Shown piece after piece: positions 37,365 through 46,455 of a stretch of 64,000 nucleotides of DNA. This DNA comes from Klebsiella sp. BIGb0138 (GTDB lineage: Bacteria; Pseudomonadota; Gammaproteobacteria; Enterobacterales; Enterobacteriaceae). The position numbers and the translations under genes are program-made. The DNA lies in assembly GCF_004342285.1 (NCBI RefSeq), contig NZ_SMCV01000008.1, positions 231,419-295,418 on the forward strand. The letters are read 5' to 3'. Each line of letters starts with the position of its first letter. The stretch's first letter is position 1. The notes under the pieces are model-generated. The model worked only from the letters and a program-made list of their open reading frames with translations, had not been told where the DNA came from and searched no databases.

Positions 37365-38393
37365 ATGACAAACTCCAGCCCAAGCGTATTCCGCAAAAAG
37401 TGGCCTCTGCTGGCCCTCGTCCTCGCCGCCATCGTGGCGCTCATTCTGGTTATCTGGCAGCTCCAGACGTCGCCGGAAACCAATGACGCTTATGTCTATA
37501 CTGACACCATCGATGTGGTGCCTGAAGTGAGCGGTCGGATCGTCGAGCTGCCGATCCGCGACAACCAGCGGGTGAAAAAAGGCGAGCTGCTGTTTCGTAT
37601 CGATCCACGTCCCTATCAGGCGATGCTCGATGACGCCAGGGCGAGACTCACCACCCTGGATGCGCAAATCATGCTGACCCAACGTACGATTAAGGCTCAG
37701 GAGTACAACGCACAGTCGGTGGCCGCCGCCGTGGAGCGCGCCAAAGCGCTGGTTAAACAAACCACCTCGTCGCGCACGCGGCTGGAACCGCTGGTGCCGC
37801 AGGGTTTTGCTTCGCAGGAAGATCTCGATCAGGCCAGGACGGCGGAAAAAGCCGCCCGCGCTGAACTGGCGGCGACGCTATTACAGGCGAAGCAGGCTTC
37901 CGCCGCCGTCACCGGCGTCGATGCGATGGTCGCACAGCGGGCGGGGATTCTGGCGCAGATTGCGCTGGCCGAACTGCACCTTGAATTTACCGAAGTCCGC
38001 GCCCCGTTCAACGGCGTGGTGGTGGCGCTGAAAACCACCGTCGGCCAGTACGCCTCGGCGTTGAAACCGGTCTTTACCCTCATGGATGACGATCGCTGGT
38101 ACGTGATCGCCAACTTCCGCGAAACCGATCTTAAAAACGTCCGTCCCGGCGTACCGGCGCGGGTCACCATCATGACCAACCATGACAAATCCTTCGCCGG
38201 GGTGGTCGACTCCGTCGGTTCCGGGGTACTGCCCGAAGGCGGGAGCGTGATTGAAGGTCTGCCGATTATTCAGAAGAGTATTAACTGGGTCCACGTTTCA
38301 CAGCGCTTCCCGGTGAAAATCGCGGTGCAAGACCCCGACCCGGAACTGTTCCGCATGGGCGCCTCGGCCAGCGCCGTGCTTCAGCCTCAATAA
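37365..38393 (+). CDS. mdtN: MdtN, periplasmic membrane fusion protein
   Basis: 342 aa. One N-terminal membrane anchor (about 13-34), then the HlyD/EmrA lipoyl half-motif (VVPEVSGRIVELPIRDNQRVKKGELLFRIDPRPYQ), an alpha-helical hairpin rich in Ala/Gln (90-190) and second lipoyl half with beta-barrel (FTEVRAPFNGVVVALKTTVGQYASA). It bridges MdtO and MdtP. E. coli MdtNOP is linked to puromycin, acriflavine and sulfa-drug tolerance. Confidence 0.9.
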   Translation: MTNSSPSVFRKKWPLLALVLAAIVALILVIWQLQTSPETNDAYVYTDTIDVVPEVSGRIVELPIRDNQRVKKGELLFRIDPRPYQAMLDDARARLTTLDAQIMLTQRTIKAQEYNAQSVAAAVERAKALVKQTTSSRTRLEPLVPQGFASQEDLDQARTAEKAARAELAATLLQAKQASAAVTGVDAMVAQRAGILAQIALAELHLEFTEVRAPFNGVVVALKTTVGQYASALKPVFTLMDDDRWYVIANFRETDLKNVRPGVPARVTIMTNHDKSFAGVVDSVGSGVLPEGGSVIEGLPIIQKSINWVHVSQRFPVKIAVQDPDPELFRMGASASAVLQPQ

Positions 38394-38402
38394 GGAAGCG
38401 GT

Positions 38403-40343
38403 ATGCACAACTTGTGGTCGTTTCTGCACCGGGAACTCCGCGATGTGCCGGGGCGGGCGAACTATACCCTGCGTCTGACCCTCAGCTGCTCGGTATTGAT
38501 TACCCTGTTTATGACCCTGCAGATCCCTTTTTTAGCCGTGGCGCTGATCGTGGTGTTTTACGTCAGCCAGCCCAATGTGCTGATGATCAAACTGGTGAGC
38601 GTGGTGTTTTTTCTCACCGTCAGCATCGCGCTGGGCTGCGTGCTGCTGATCATCAAATGGACCTATGACTATCCGCTAATCCGCCTCGTCGCCTCGGTGC
38701 TGCTGTTTTTCGGCGCCATCTACCTGATGCGGGTGCTGGGCAAGCTGGGGATGGCCTTCTTCGTGGTGGCGCTGGTGGTGATCTACGCCCAGACCTTCCC
38801 GTCGATGACCAGCCAGAGTGAGATTCTGGTGCGCCTGCTGCTGTGGCTGTGGGTGGTCATCAACCTCGCCATCGTGGTCACCCTGCTGGTTAACGCCTGC
38901 TTTCAACAGGCGTTTCCCGGCTATCAGTTCAAAGCGCGAATCATCGTACTGCTGCGCCAGGTGGCGCAGCTGGTTGTACAGAGCGGTACGCTGCAAAACC
39001 AGCCGACCTTTAAAGCGATCGCCGAACAATCGACCCAGCTGCAGTCCCTGTTTAAGCTGGCTACCCGTTCCAGCCCTGAGATTGCCGCCGACCCGCAGGC
39101 GTGGCAGTCGCTGATGGCGGCCGCGCTGCATTGCTACCATCTGTCCGCGCTGCTCCAGCCGGGGGATGACCACCCCGCCGAGCGCCAGCGGCTTTCCGCT
39201 ACGCTCTCATCGTTGGCAGAACATTTGCACGGCGGCGCGCTAAGCGCCGACCAGCCTGACGCGATCGCGCGGGATACGGCAAACAGCGTCATTTTGCAGG
39301 AAATGGCCGCCACGCTGCGCAAACTGGCGCGCGGCGAAGCGGTCGCGCTGCCGGCCGGGGAAGAGGAAAAAGCACCTCTGCTGCTGCCCGACGCCTGGAC
39401 CAATCCGGCCTATCTGCACTTCGCCTTAAAGACGCTGCTGGCGACGCTGCTGTGCTACGTTTTTTATACCGCCGCCGACTGGCAGGGCATCCACACGATT
39501 ATGCTCAGCTGCGTGATTGTCGCCCAGCCGGGACTGGGCGCGACCTTGCAAAAAACCTGGCTACGGATTGGCGGCGCCCTGCTGGCGACGCTGCTGGCGC
39601 TGCTGATGATCGTGTATGTGCAGCCGCATACTGAATCTATCGTCGGGCTACTGGCCATGACCCTGCCGGTGATGGCGCTGTCGGCCTGGATCGCGGCCGG
39701 CTCGGAACGCATCGCCTACGCCGGGATTCAGATCGGCTTTACCTTTTCGCTGGCGTTCCTCAGCTGGTTTGGCCCGCTGACCAATCTCACCGAACTGCGC
39801 GATCGGGTGATCGGCATTTTGCTCGGCGTGCTGGTCTCCTCGCTTGTGCATCTCTACCTGTGGCCGGATAGCGAAGCCCTGCAGCTTAAATCCCGGCTGG
39901 CGCGGCTCTACCGGCAGATAGCGGATGCCCTGCGCGCCGGCGATGATGAGGTCGAACTGGTGCCGCTCTTTCACTCCCTGAACGGCGCCGAAACGTTGAT
40001 GCACCGGGTCGCGGCGGAACCGCTCAATGCCTGGGCCCACCCATATCCGCAGGCAAAAACGTGGCCGGTGAAGGCGACCTACGGCCAGGCTCAGGAGATC
40101 GTGCGCTTTAGCGAAGGCTACCGGCTGTATGCCGCGCCGGGAGATGATTTTCTCCAGCGCTGCGCCGCGCAGCTCCAGACCTATGCCGATGATATTGAGC
40201 AGCAGGCGGCCCCGGCGCGCCCCGGCGCGCTACATCCGGATCCCCATAATCCTTTTGGCGCGCCGCTGACCACCTTGCTGACGACACTCCCGCGGTGGTC
40301 GTCCACACCTTCAGCGATCCCGCGACAGGCAGATAAGTCATGA
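38403..40343 (+). CDS. mdtO: MdtO, FUSC/AaeB-type inner membrane transporter
   Basis: 646 aa. Two hydrophobic blocks (about 20-170 and 335-490) surround a cytoplasmic domain, as in the fusaric-acid resistance/AaeB family. WQGIHTIMLSCVIVAQPGLGATLQK is the family motif in the second block. It is the inner membrane component working with MdtN and MdtP. It starts 9 bp after mdtN and overlaps mdtP by 4 bp (ATGA). Confidence 0.9.
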   Translation: MHNLWSFLHRELRDVPGRANYTLRLTLSCSVLITLFMTLQIPFLAVALIVVFYVSQPNVLMIKLVSVVFFLTVSIALGCVLLIIKWTYDYPLIRLVASVLLFFGAIYLMRVLGKLGMAFFVVALVVIYAQTFPSMTSQSEILVRLLLWLWVVINLAIVVTLLVNACFQQAFPGYQFKARIIVLLRQVAQLVVQSGTLQNQPTFKAIAEQSTQLQSLFKLATRSSPEIAADPQAWQSLMAAALHCYHLSALLQPGDDHPAERQRLSATLSSLAEHLHGGALSADQPDAIARDTANSVILQEMAATLRKLARGEAVALPAGEEEKAPLLLPDAWTNPAYLHFALKTLLATLLCYVFYTAADWQGIHTIMLSCVIVAQPGLGATLQKTWLRIGGALLATLLALLMIVYVQPHTESIVGLLAMTLPVMALSAWIAAGSERIAYAGIQIGFTFSLAFLSWFGPLTNLTELRDRVIGILLGVLVSSLVHLYLWPDSEALQLKSRLARLYRQIADALRAGDDEVELVPLFHSLNGAETLMHRVAAEPLNAWAHPYPQAKTWPVKATYGQAQEIVRFSEGYRLYAAPGDDFLQRCAAQLQTYADDIEQQAAPARPGALHPDPHNPFGAPLTTLLTTLPRWSSTPSAIPRQADKS

Positions 40344-41812
40344 AAAAAATGGACACCGTGGCGCGCTTCCTGCGCTATTCCCCCCTCGCCTTCGCCCTGA
40401 CGCTGGTCACCGGGTGCGCGTTAATTCAGGACGACCCCGGCCAGGTGAAAATAGTGAACCCACAGCAGGCCGAACTCGCGCAGGTGATTCACCTGGCCAA
40501 CAGCGGCTGGCCGACGGCCAGGTGGTGGGAAGGCTATCACGACGCCCAGCTCAACATGCTGGTTAACCGCGCGCTGCAAAACTCTCCGACGATGCAGGCC
40601 GCCCGGCTGCGAATTGCGCAATCTCAGTCCACCGTTGAGCTGGCGCAGTCGGCGCTGGGCGTGCAGGCCACCGCCGTGGCGGCGCAGAACCGGCTGCGGG
40701 TGACCAACAAGCAGTTCACCTGGCCCTACTCCTATTCGTTGCCGGTCGATAAAAACGGCCCCTGGTACACGCTGAATACCGTCGGCGTCGGCGCGACGCT
40801 GAATATCGATTTATGGGGCGCCGATCGCGCCCACGTTGCCGCCGCCATTGGCGAGAAAAACGCCCGCCAGGCTGAGACCGCCGGTATTGAGCTGGATCTC
40901 GCCAGCAGCGTGGCGCAGCTATACTTTGCGATGCAGGCCACCTTCCAGAAGATTGAGCTGCTCAACCAGCTGGAGGAGATTGCCCGCCTCTCGGTGCAGG
41001 CGCATGAACATCGCACTCGGCGCGGGGTTGAGGATAGCGTCGATATCGCCAATGCCCAGGCCGAACTGCTGGCGGCGCAGCAGCAGGTGATTACGGCCAA
41101 AGGCACGCTGACGCAGTACCGGGAGACGCTGCGGGCGCTGATCGGCGCCGACGCGCAGAGCATGCCGGCGATCCATCCCGTGCCGCTGCCGACCTTGCAG
41201 GAGACGCTGCCCGACTCGCTCTCCTTTGAGCTGCTGGCCCGCCGTCCGGACCTCCAGGCGCTGCGCGGCTACGTCACCGCCTCATTAAACCAGGTGGACG
41301 CGGCGAAAGCGGCATTTTACCCGCACTTCGATATCAAGGCCTTCTGGGGATACAACGCGCTCAGCGTCGGCGATCTGTTTAAATCATCATTCCAGCAGAT
41401 CAATCTGCTGCCGGGCCTGTATCTGCCGATCTTCGACGGCGGGCGTCTGAATGCCAATCTGAAATCGGTGCGAACCGCCAGCAATATTCTGATCAAGCAG
41501 TACAATCAGGCGGTGCTGGACGCCGTGCGCGATGTGGCGATCGGCTCCAGTCAGTTGAACGATCTTAACCAGCAGGTAGCGCTGCAAAAGCTGAAAGTGA
41601 CGGCGGCGATGGCGACCACTCACAGCGCCAGCGCCCACTATCGGCGGGGGCTGGTCAGCTACTATGCGGCCCAGGAAGCGCGGCGTCCGGCTATCGCCCA
41701 GCAGCTGTTGCTGCTGGATATTCAGGCGCAGCAGCTCAGTAGCGACATTACGCTGATCAAGGCGTTAGGCGGGGATTATCGCGGCCCGGCGCTGGAGAAG
41801 CTGGCACGATAA
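40340..41812 (+). CDS. mdtP: MdtP, TolC-like outer membrane lipoprotein
   Basis: 490 aa. Lipobox LVTGC (acyl Cys 26), then two OEP repeats with long helices; LSFELLARRPDLQALRGYV and KAAFYPHFDIKAFWGYN are family motifs. It forms the outer membrane duct for MdtNO. The ATG overlaps the mdtO stop, so translation is coupled. A 12-bp stem-loop follows the stop. Confidence 0.9.
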   Translation: MKKMDTVARFLRYSPLAFALTLVTGCALIQDDPGQVKIVNPQQAELAQVIHLANSGWPTARWWEGYHDAQLNMLVNRALQNSPTMQAARLRIAQSQSTVELAQSALGVQATAVAAQNRLRVTNKQFTWPYSYSLPVDKNGPWYTLNTVGVGATLNIDLWGADRAHVAAAIGEKNARQAETAGIELDLASSVAQLYFAMQATFQKIELLNQLEEIARLSVQAHEHRTRRGVEDSVDIANAQAELLAAQQQVITAKGTLTQYRETLRALIGADAQSMPAIHPVPLPTLQETLPDSLSFELLARRPDLQALRGYVTASLNQVDAAKAAFYPHFDIKAFWGYNALSVGDLFKSSFQQINLLPGLYLPIFDGGRLNANLKSVRTASNILIKQYNQAVLDAVRDVAIGSSQLNDLNQQVALQKLKVTAAMATTHSASAHYRRGLVSYYAAQEARRPAIAQQLLLLDIQAQQLSSDITLIKALGGDYRGPALEKLAR

Positions 41813-41816
41813 GCCT

Positions 41817-41848
41817 GTCGACGGGGCGGCAAAAAGCGCCCCGTCGAC
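41817..41848. terminator. Hairpin between mdtP and MalT-like gene
   Basis: Perfect 12-bp stem GTCGACGGGGCG/CGCCCCGTCGAC with an 8-base loop, between convergent genes. It has no T tract after the stem in either direction, so it may rely on stem strength. Confidence 0.55.
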
Positions 41849-41871
41849 GCTCGCCCGCCGGGAGCAGGGCG

Positions 41872-44604
41872 TTAGTTTAATACCTGCCATTCCCGCGCCT
41901 GATTTAGCGCCTGAATGCGCCCCTTCACCTGCAGCTTCTCATACAGCTGCTTGAGATGCCATTTCACGGTTTCCGCTGAAATCCCTAAGGCCCGCGCCAT
42001 CTCTTTATTCGAGTAGCCCTCGGCAATCAGGAGCAGGGTTTGCCGTTCCCGCTCGGTTAAGCGGAGATTCGCCGGAGCCAGGCGAGGGGCTGCCGGCAGG
42101 ATCCCGGCGGCGCTAAATCTGGCGATGAGCTGCGCCAGATCGTCGCTGAATGCCTCGTCCTGTCCGCCGCGCTGCTGCAAAACCGCCAGCAGCAAGGCCA
42201 GATCCCTCCCGCCATCCAGCAGGCTACGTAAAAGCTTCTGGCGAAACGCGCGGCGTAGCACGGGAATGCACAGCGCGAGCGCCTGCTCCTGCTCCCCCGC
42301 CCGCCACAGGGCGACGGTCTGAATGAGCCGCAGACGCACGGCGAACAGCCACTCCCCGCCGCGTTCCTGCTCATCGGCCAGTGAATCCAGCTGCCGCGCG
42401 GCCGCCAGAGGTTCTCCCGTCGCCAGCCACAGGCGGCTCTGACTCAACATAATACAGGCGGCAACCCCGTCATTTCTCCCCGCCGCCGCAGGCGCCAGCC
42501 GCTGTAGCCGCTGGAGCAGGCCTTCGGCAGCGGCGCGATCGCCAGCCTCAAGCGCGTGGGTAATACGTTCTGCCAACAGCGGCGCCTGCGCCCGGAGCCA
42601 CCCGCGCTGAACCGCCAGACCTTCGGCATGCAGCAGTAATGAGGCCATCTCGTCTGGCTGACCGTTGAGCCGCGCCTGCCTCGCCAGCACGATATAACAA
42701 CGGCTAAAGCCCTCCGGTGGGCAAAAGTCATCGATCATCGCCAGGCGTAGCGTCAGCAGGCCATGAATGCGCTGCACCTCGCCTTGCTCCCAGGCAATTT
42801 CCGCGAGGATCGGCGCCAGCGTTGCGCCGCTACTGGAATACGGGCCGGTATGCTGTTCGGCGTGACGGAACGCGCGCATGGCCTGTCGCTCCGCCTCGGC
42901 CAGGTTGCCCTGGCGCAGATACCCCTGGGCCATCACGAAAGCCCGATACACGGCCACGAACAGGTTGCGGTTTGCCGTCCGCACGCCGGCGACCCGCTGC
43001 TGCACATCCAGCGCCTGCTGTGGCCGGGCGTGCGCCAGATGGCAATAGCTGAGAATATTGCACACCAGGCCGTCGACCCAAACATCACCGCAGGGAACCT
43101 CATGCAATAAGGGTTCGACGATCGCAATACTCTGCGCAATATTGTCGGCAAAAGCTTCGCAAATAGCCCGAACCACGCGTAACTTCACCCATGAACTGTG
43201 GGCTAGTTCGCTACGGCTGGCCGCCGCCAGCGATTCGATAGTGTCCAGCAGCTGGCGAGCCTCCTGAAAGCGAAAGCGGTGCGCTAACGCCCACGCGAGG
43301 TGGGTTTGCAGCTCAATTCTTGAGGGATCCAGATTCGCCGGCAGATAGCGGATCCAGCGCACCATCGTGTCGATATCCCCCTCCTCCGCCAGCGACTGCG
43401 CCCCCGCTTCCGCATGCCCGGCTCCCGCCTTTCCGGCGTCCAGCGCATGACGTATCGCCTCCGCCCACAGCTGCTGGCCGGCAAACCAGCTGCTGGCATG
43501 TTCATGCAGGACGCGGATATCAACCTCCGTGCTCTGCCGCAGGCGTTCCAGCAGCGCTTCGCGCATCAGCGGATGGTAGCGAAACCACACCCCCCTCTCG
43601 TCCAGAGCGGAAACAAACAGATTGCGTTGCGCTATCCACGCCAGCATCGCTTCGCCGTTGTTTTTCCCGGTGACGGCATCGCACAGCGCCGGGTGCAGGC
43701 GGTTAAGCATCGAGGTGTGCAGGAGAAAAGCGAAAACCTCCGTCGGCAGGGGCGCGAAGATAACTTCGTCCAGATAGCGGGAGATAGCGCGGGAAGCGGT
43801 GTTTAGCTTACCGTCGGGATGATAAGCATGGGCGTTGCCGCAGGATAGCGCGGTCATTTTCATCCCCGCGATCCAGCCTTCCGTCAGGGCTATCAGCCGG
43901 GGAATATCCTGCGGGTCGAGCGTCGGCGATCGCGCGTTCGCAAAGTAGGTGCTGGCTTCGGTAAGGTCAAAACGCAGTTCATTATCATAGATCTCCACCA
44001 GCCGATCCTCGATTTGCAGACGGCTCAGCGCCAGCGGCGGCGGACGGCGACTGGCGATAATCAGATGCAAGGCCGGCGGCGCGTGCTGTAAAAGCCAGTT
44101 CAGGCCATCATGCACATCGGGGTGGGTAATATTCTGGTAGTCATCCAGAATCAGATACAGCGGGGCCGGGCAGCGATGCAGCTGGTTAATCAGCTCCGCC
44201 AGAAACAGCCGGAAATCTCCCTCTGGATTCCCCGCCGACGGCGGGTTGCCCTCCTGCCAGAGTGGACGCAGCGCCTCCTGCAGATAGCGCATAAACAGCC
44301 AGGGCGTACCGTCGTCTTCGTCGATGCTCAGCCACGCCAGCGTATCGCCCTGCTGCTGGCGGTGGCGATACCACTGAGCCAGCAGCGTGGTTTTGCCAAA
44401 TCCGGCAGGGGCGCACACCAACGTCAACGCGCTGGTGGCAGCGGCATCCAGGCGTTGTAACAGGCGCTCGCGCCGCTGCAGCGCGCCCGGCGAACGCGGG
44501 GGCGTAAAGCGGGTGGCGATCAGCGGTAAGCCGCGCGTCAGGCGGAACGGTTCCTGGTGAACAAACGCGGTGAGTGACTCATCCGTCAAGGGCAAAAATT
44601 CCAT
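41872..44604 (-). CDS. MalT-like (LAL) transcriptional regulator, AcoK-like
   Basis: 910 aa. Walker A APAGFGKTT at 65-73, a Walker B-like LYLILDDYQ near 150, the long tetratricopeptide-like sensor region (400-820) and a C-terminal LuxR helix-turn-helix (LTERERQTLLLIAEGYSNKEMARALGISAETVKWHL, 845-900). ATP-dependent activators of this type bind an inducer. It is divergent from an acetoin/diacetyl reductase, which recalls AcoK, the MalT-like activator of acetoin catabolism in Klebsiella. Whether this is AcoK itself is uncertain because no acoABCD genes are present. Confidence 0.75.
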   Translation of the reverse strand: MEFLPLTDESLTAFVHQEPFRLTRGLPLIATRFTPPRSPGALQRRERLLQRLDAAATSALTLVCAPAGFGKTTLLAQWYRHRQQQGDTLAWLSIDEDDGTPWLFMRYLQEALRPLWQEGNPPSAGNPEGDFRLFLAELINQLHRCPAPLYLILDDYQNITHPDVHDGLNWLLQHAPPALHLIIASRRPPPLALSRLQIEDRLVEIYDNELRFDLTEASTYFANARSPTLDPQDIPRLIALTEGWIAGMKMTALSCGNAHAYHPDGKLNTASRAISRYLDEVIFAPLPTEVFAFLLHTSMLNRLHPALCDAVTGKNNGEAMLAWIAQRNLFVSALDERGVWFRYHPLMREALLERLRQSTEVDIRVLHEHASSWFAGQQLWAEAIRHALDAGKAGAGHAEAGAQSLAEEGDIDTMVRWIRYLPANLDPSRIELQTHLAWALAHRFRFQEARQLLDTIESLAAASRSELAHSSWVKLRVVRAICEAFADNIAQSIAIVEPLLHEVPCGDVWVDGLVCNILSYCHLAHARPQQALDVQQRVAGVRTANRNLFVAVYRAFVMAQGYLRQGNLAEAERQAMRAFRHAEQHTGPYSSSGATLAPILAEIAWEQGEVQRIHGLLTLRLAMIDDFCPPEGFSRCYIVLARQARLNGQPDEMASLLLHAEGLAVQRGWLRAQAPLLAERITHALEAGDRAAAEGLLQRLQRLAPAAAGRNDGVAACIMLSQSRLWLATGEPLAAARQLDSLADEQERGGEWLFAVRLRLIQTVALWRAGEQEQALALCIPVLRRAFRQKLLRSLLDGGRDLALLLAVLQQRGGQDEAFSDDLAQLIARFSAAGILPAAPRLAPANLRLTERERQTLLLIAEGYSNKEMARALGISAETVKWHLKQLYEKLQVKGRIQALNQAREWQVLN

Positions 44605-44802
44605 AGCGCCATTACCTCTTCATCCCATGCGTTCCCCATTATCCCCCCCCAACCGGGGGGTAGGCCACGGTTATCCATACCTATAGAGTAGTTTTATCCA
44701 CGGTAACCGATGGGCGCTACGCCAGACGTGCGGCTTCACGCGGCCAGCCTTTGCCCATCAGGCATCCCACATTTCTTAATCAGTACAAGGTGAGTACAGA
44801 AC
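44605..44802. promoter_or_regulatory. Divergent regulatory region of LAL regulator and SDR gene
   Basis: It contains a C6/G6 stem (44645-44660) and two similar copies, CCACGGTTATCC near 44675 and CCACGGTAACC near 44709. The minus strand also has GGGATGAAG near the regulator start, a rough match to a MalT box (GGGGATGAGG). Operator function is inferred. Confidence 0.35.
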
Positions 44803-45582
44803 ATGGCTATCGAAAATAAAGTTGCTTTAGTGACCGGGGCCGGCCAGGGCATTGGCCGCGGTATTGCTTTACGTCTGGCTAGCGATGGCGCGTCGCTGAT
44901 GCTCGTCGACGTCAATCCTGAGGGGATTGCCGCGGTTGCCGCGGAAGTCGAGGCCCTGGGCCGCAAAGCCGCCACCTTCGTCGCCAATATCGCCGATCGT
45001 GAACAGGTATTTGCCGCCGTCGATCGGGCGGAAGCGGAGCTCGGCGGCTTTGATATTATCGTCAACAATGCGGGGATTGCTCAGGTGCAGGCCCTCGCCG
45101 ACGTCACGCCTGAAGAGGTTGACCGCATCATGCGCATCAACGTCCAGGGGACCCTGTGGGGGATTCAGGCCGCAGCGAAAAAATTCATCGATCGTCAGCA
45201 GAACGGCAAAATTATCAACGCCTGCTCCATTGCCGGGCACGACGGTTTCGCCCTGCTGGGGATCTATTCCGCGACCAAATTCGCCGTTCGCGCCCTGACC
45301 CAAGCGGCGGCGAAAGAGTACGCCAGCCGCGGGATCACCGTGAACGCCTACTGCCCGGGAATTGTCGGGACCGGTATGTGGACCGAGATCGACAAACGCT
45401 TTGCCGAAATTACCGGCGCGCCGGTCGGTGAAACCTATAAAAAATACGTTGAAGGCATTGCCCTGGGCCGCGCTGAAACGCCGGATGACGTCGCAAGCCT
45501 GGTCTCTTATCTGGCCGGCCCGGACTCCAATTATATCACCGGCCAGTCAATCCTGATTGATGGCGGTATCGTTTACCGTTAA
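44803..45582 (+). CDS. (S)-acetoin-forming diacetyl reductase / acetoin reductase (SDR)
   Basis: 259 aa classical short-chain dehydrogenase. Cofactor motif TGAGQGIG at 11-18, NNAG at 88-91, catalytic Ser142, Tyr155 and Lys159 (YSATK), and the C-terminal [15 protein letters not shown]. Closely resembles BudC-type 2,3-butanediol dehydrogenases and related diacetyl reductases (NADH). It probably reduces diacetyl and acetoin. A MalT-like activator is transcribed divergently 198 bp upstream and likely controls it. A distinct budC is expected elsewhere. Confidence 0.85.
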   Translation: MAIENKVALVTGAGQGIGRGIALRLASDGASLMLVDVNPEGIAAVAAEVEALGRKAATFVANIADREQVFAAVDRAEAELGGFDIIVNNAGIAQVQALADVTPEEVDRIMRINVQGTLWGIQAAAKKFIDRQQNGKIINACSIAGHDGFALLGIYSATKFAVRALTQAAAKEYASRGITVNAYCPGIVGTGMWTEIDKRFAEITGAPVGETYKKYVEGIALGRAETPDDVASLVSYLAGPDSNYITGQSILIDGGIVYR

Positions 45583-45589
45583 TCCCCGA

Positions 45590-45617
45590 ACCGGGCTGTT
45601 GTCTGCGCCAGCCCGGT
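45590..45617 (+). terminator. Hairpin after acetoin reductase gene
   Basis: Perfect 9-bp stem ACCGGGCTG/CAGCCCGGT with a 10-base loop, 8 bp past the stop. A TTTTT run occurs 14 bases later, too far for a standard terminator. Confidence 0.45.
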
Positions 45618-45731
45618 CAGCCGCTCTCCCGTTTTTGTCCCCTCGCGTAGCTCTTAGCATTCATTAGCGTACCCGCCCTCTGCCAGCGCAGTAGCAAAAG
45701 CGCTGGACTTAATTTTATACCGATCATAAAC

Positions 45732-45746
45732 TTTTACCAGGTAAAA
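45732..45746. promoter_or_regulatory. Palindromic operator TTTTACCAGGTAAAA upstream of tetR
   Basis: Perfect palindrome with 7-bp arms and a central A, 42 bp before the TetR start. Typical size and place for autorepression by a TetR regulator. Confidence 0.6.
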
Positions 45747-45787
45747 TAAAATCATCAGCAGAGGCCTGCTGAGGGAGCGCATCATCA

Positions 45788-46429
45788 ATGAATACCCGGC
45801 AAAAAGCGGAAGGATTACGTGAGCAAAAAAAGCGTCTCACGCGCCAGCAGCTTTCCAATACCGCCACCGAACTGTTTATTAAGCAGGGCTTTGATAACGT
45901 CACCGTGAGCGATATTGCCGCAGCGGCGAAGGTGTCGAAAATGACCGTGTTTAACTACTTCCCGCGCAAGGAAGAGCTCTACTTCGATCGCATCGACGAA
46001 ATCCACCAGCTCCTGCAGGAGGCTCTGGAACGTCACCGTGCGCTGTCACCGGTCGCGGCGCTCAGAGCCCTGACCCGGGAACTGATCGAGCAGGAACATC
46101 CGCTTATCAGGATCGATCGGCGGGTTGCCGACTTCTGGCAAGGCGTGGCCACAAGCCCGGCGCTACGGGTGTATGCCCTGGAACAGTTTGCCGAACTGAC
46201 GCGGGCGCTCAGCAATATGCTCGCTGCGCGTCTCTCTGCGCCTGAGCACGATCCCGTTGCCGGCCTGGTTGCCAGCATCATTCTGAATAGCTGGCGTATC
46301 GCTTTTACCGAAGCGCTGCGTCAGCCCGAACATCTTGCCGCCACCGCCGTGCGGGAGCGCTTTCTGACACTGCTTGATAGCGGGTTTCGCGCCGCTGAAG
46401 CGGCGGCGCAGGATACGCCCTATGCCTGA
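45788..46429 (+). CDS. TetR-family regulator of adjacent MFS pump
   Basis: 213 aa. N-terminal helix-turn-helix about 18-62 (ATELFIKQGFDNVTVSDIAAAAKVSKMTVFNYFPRKEELYF), then an all-helical ligand domain. It is followed after 26 bp by a TetA-like transporter on the same strand and preceded by a perfect palindrome. Probably a ligand-relieved repressor of its own operon. The drug or metabolite sensed is unknown. Confidence 0.85.
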   Translation: MNTRQKAEGLREQKKRLTRQQLSNTATELFIKQGFDNVTVSDIAAAAKVSKMTVFNYFPRKEELYFDRIDEIHQLLQEALERHRALSPVAALRALTRELIEQEHPLIRIDRRVADFWQGVATSPALRVYALEQFAELTRALSNMLAARLSAPEHDPVAGLVASIILNSWRIAFTEALRQPEHLAATAVRERFLTLLDSGFRAAEAAAQDTPYA

Positions 46430-46455
46430 GCCACGCGGCCGGAACTGACCTCATC

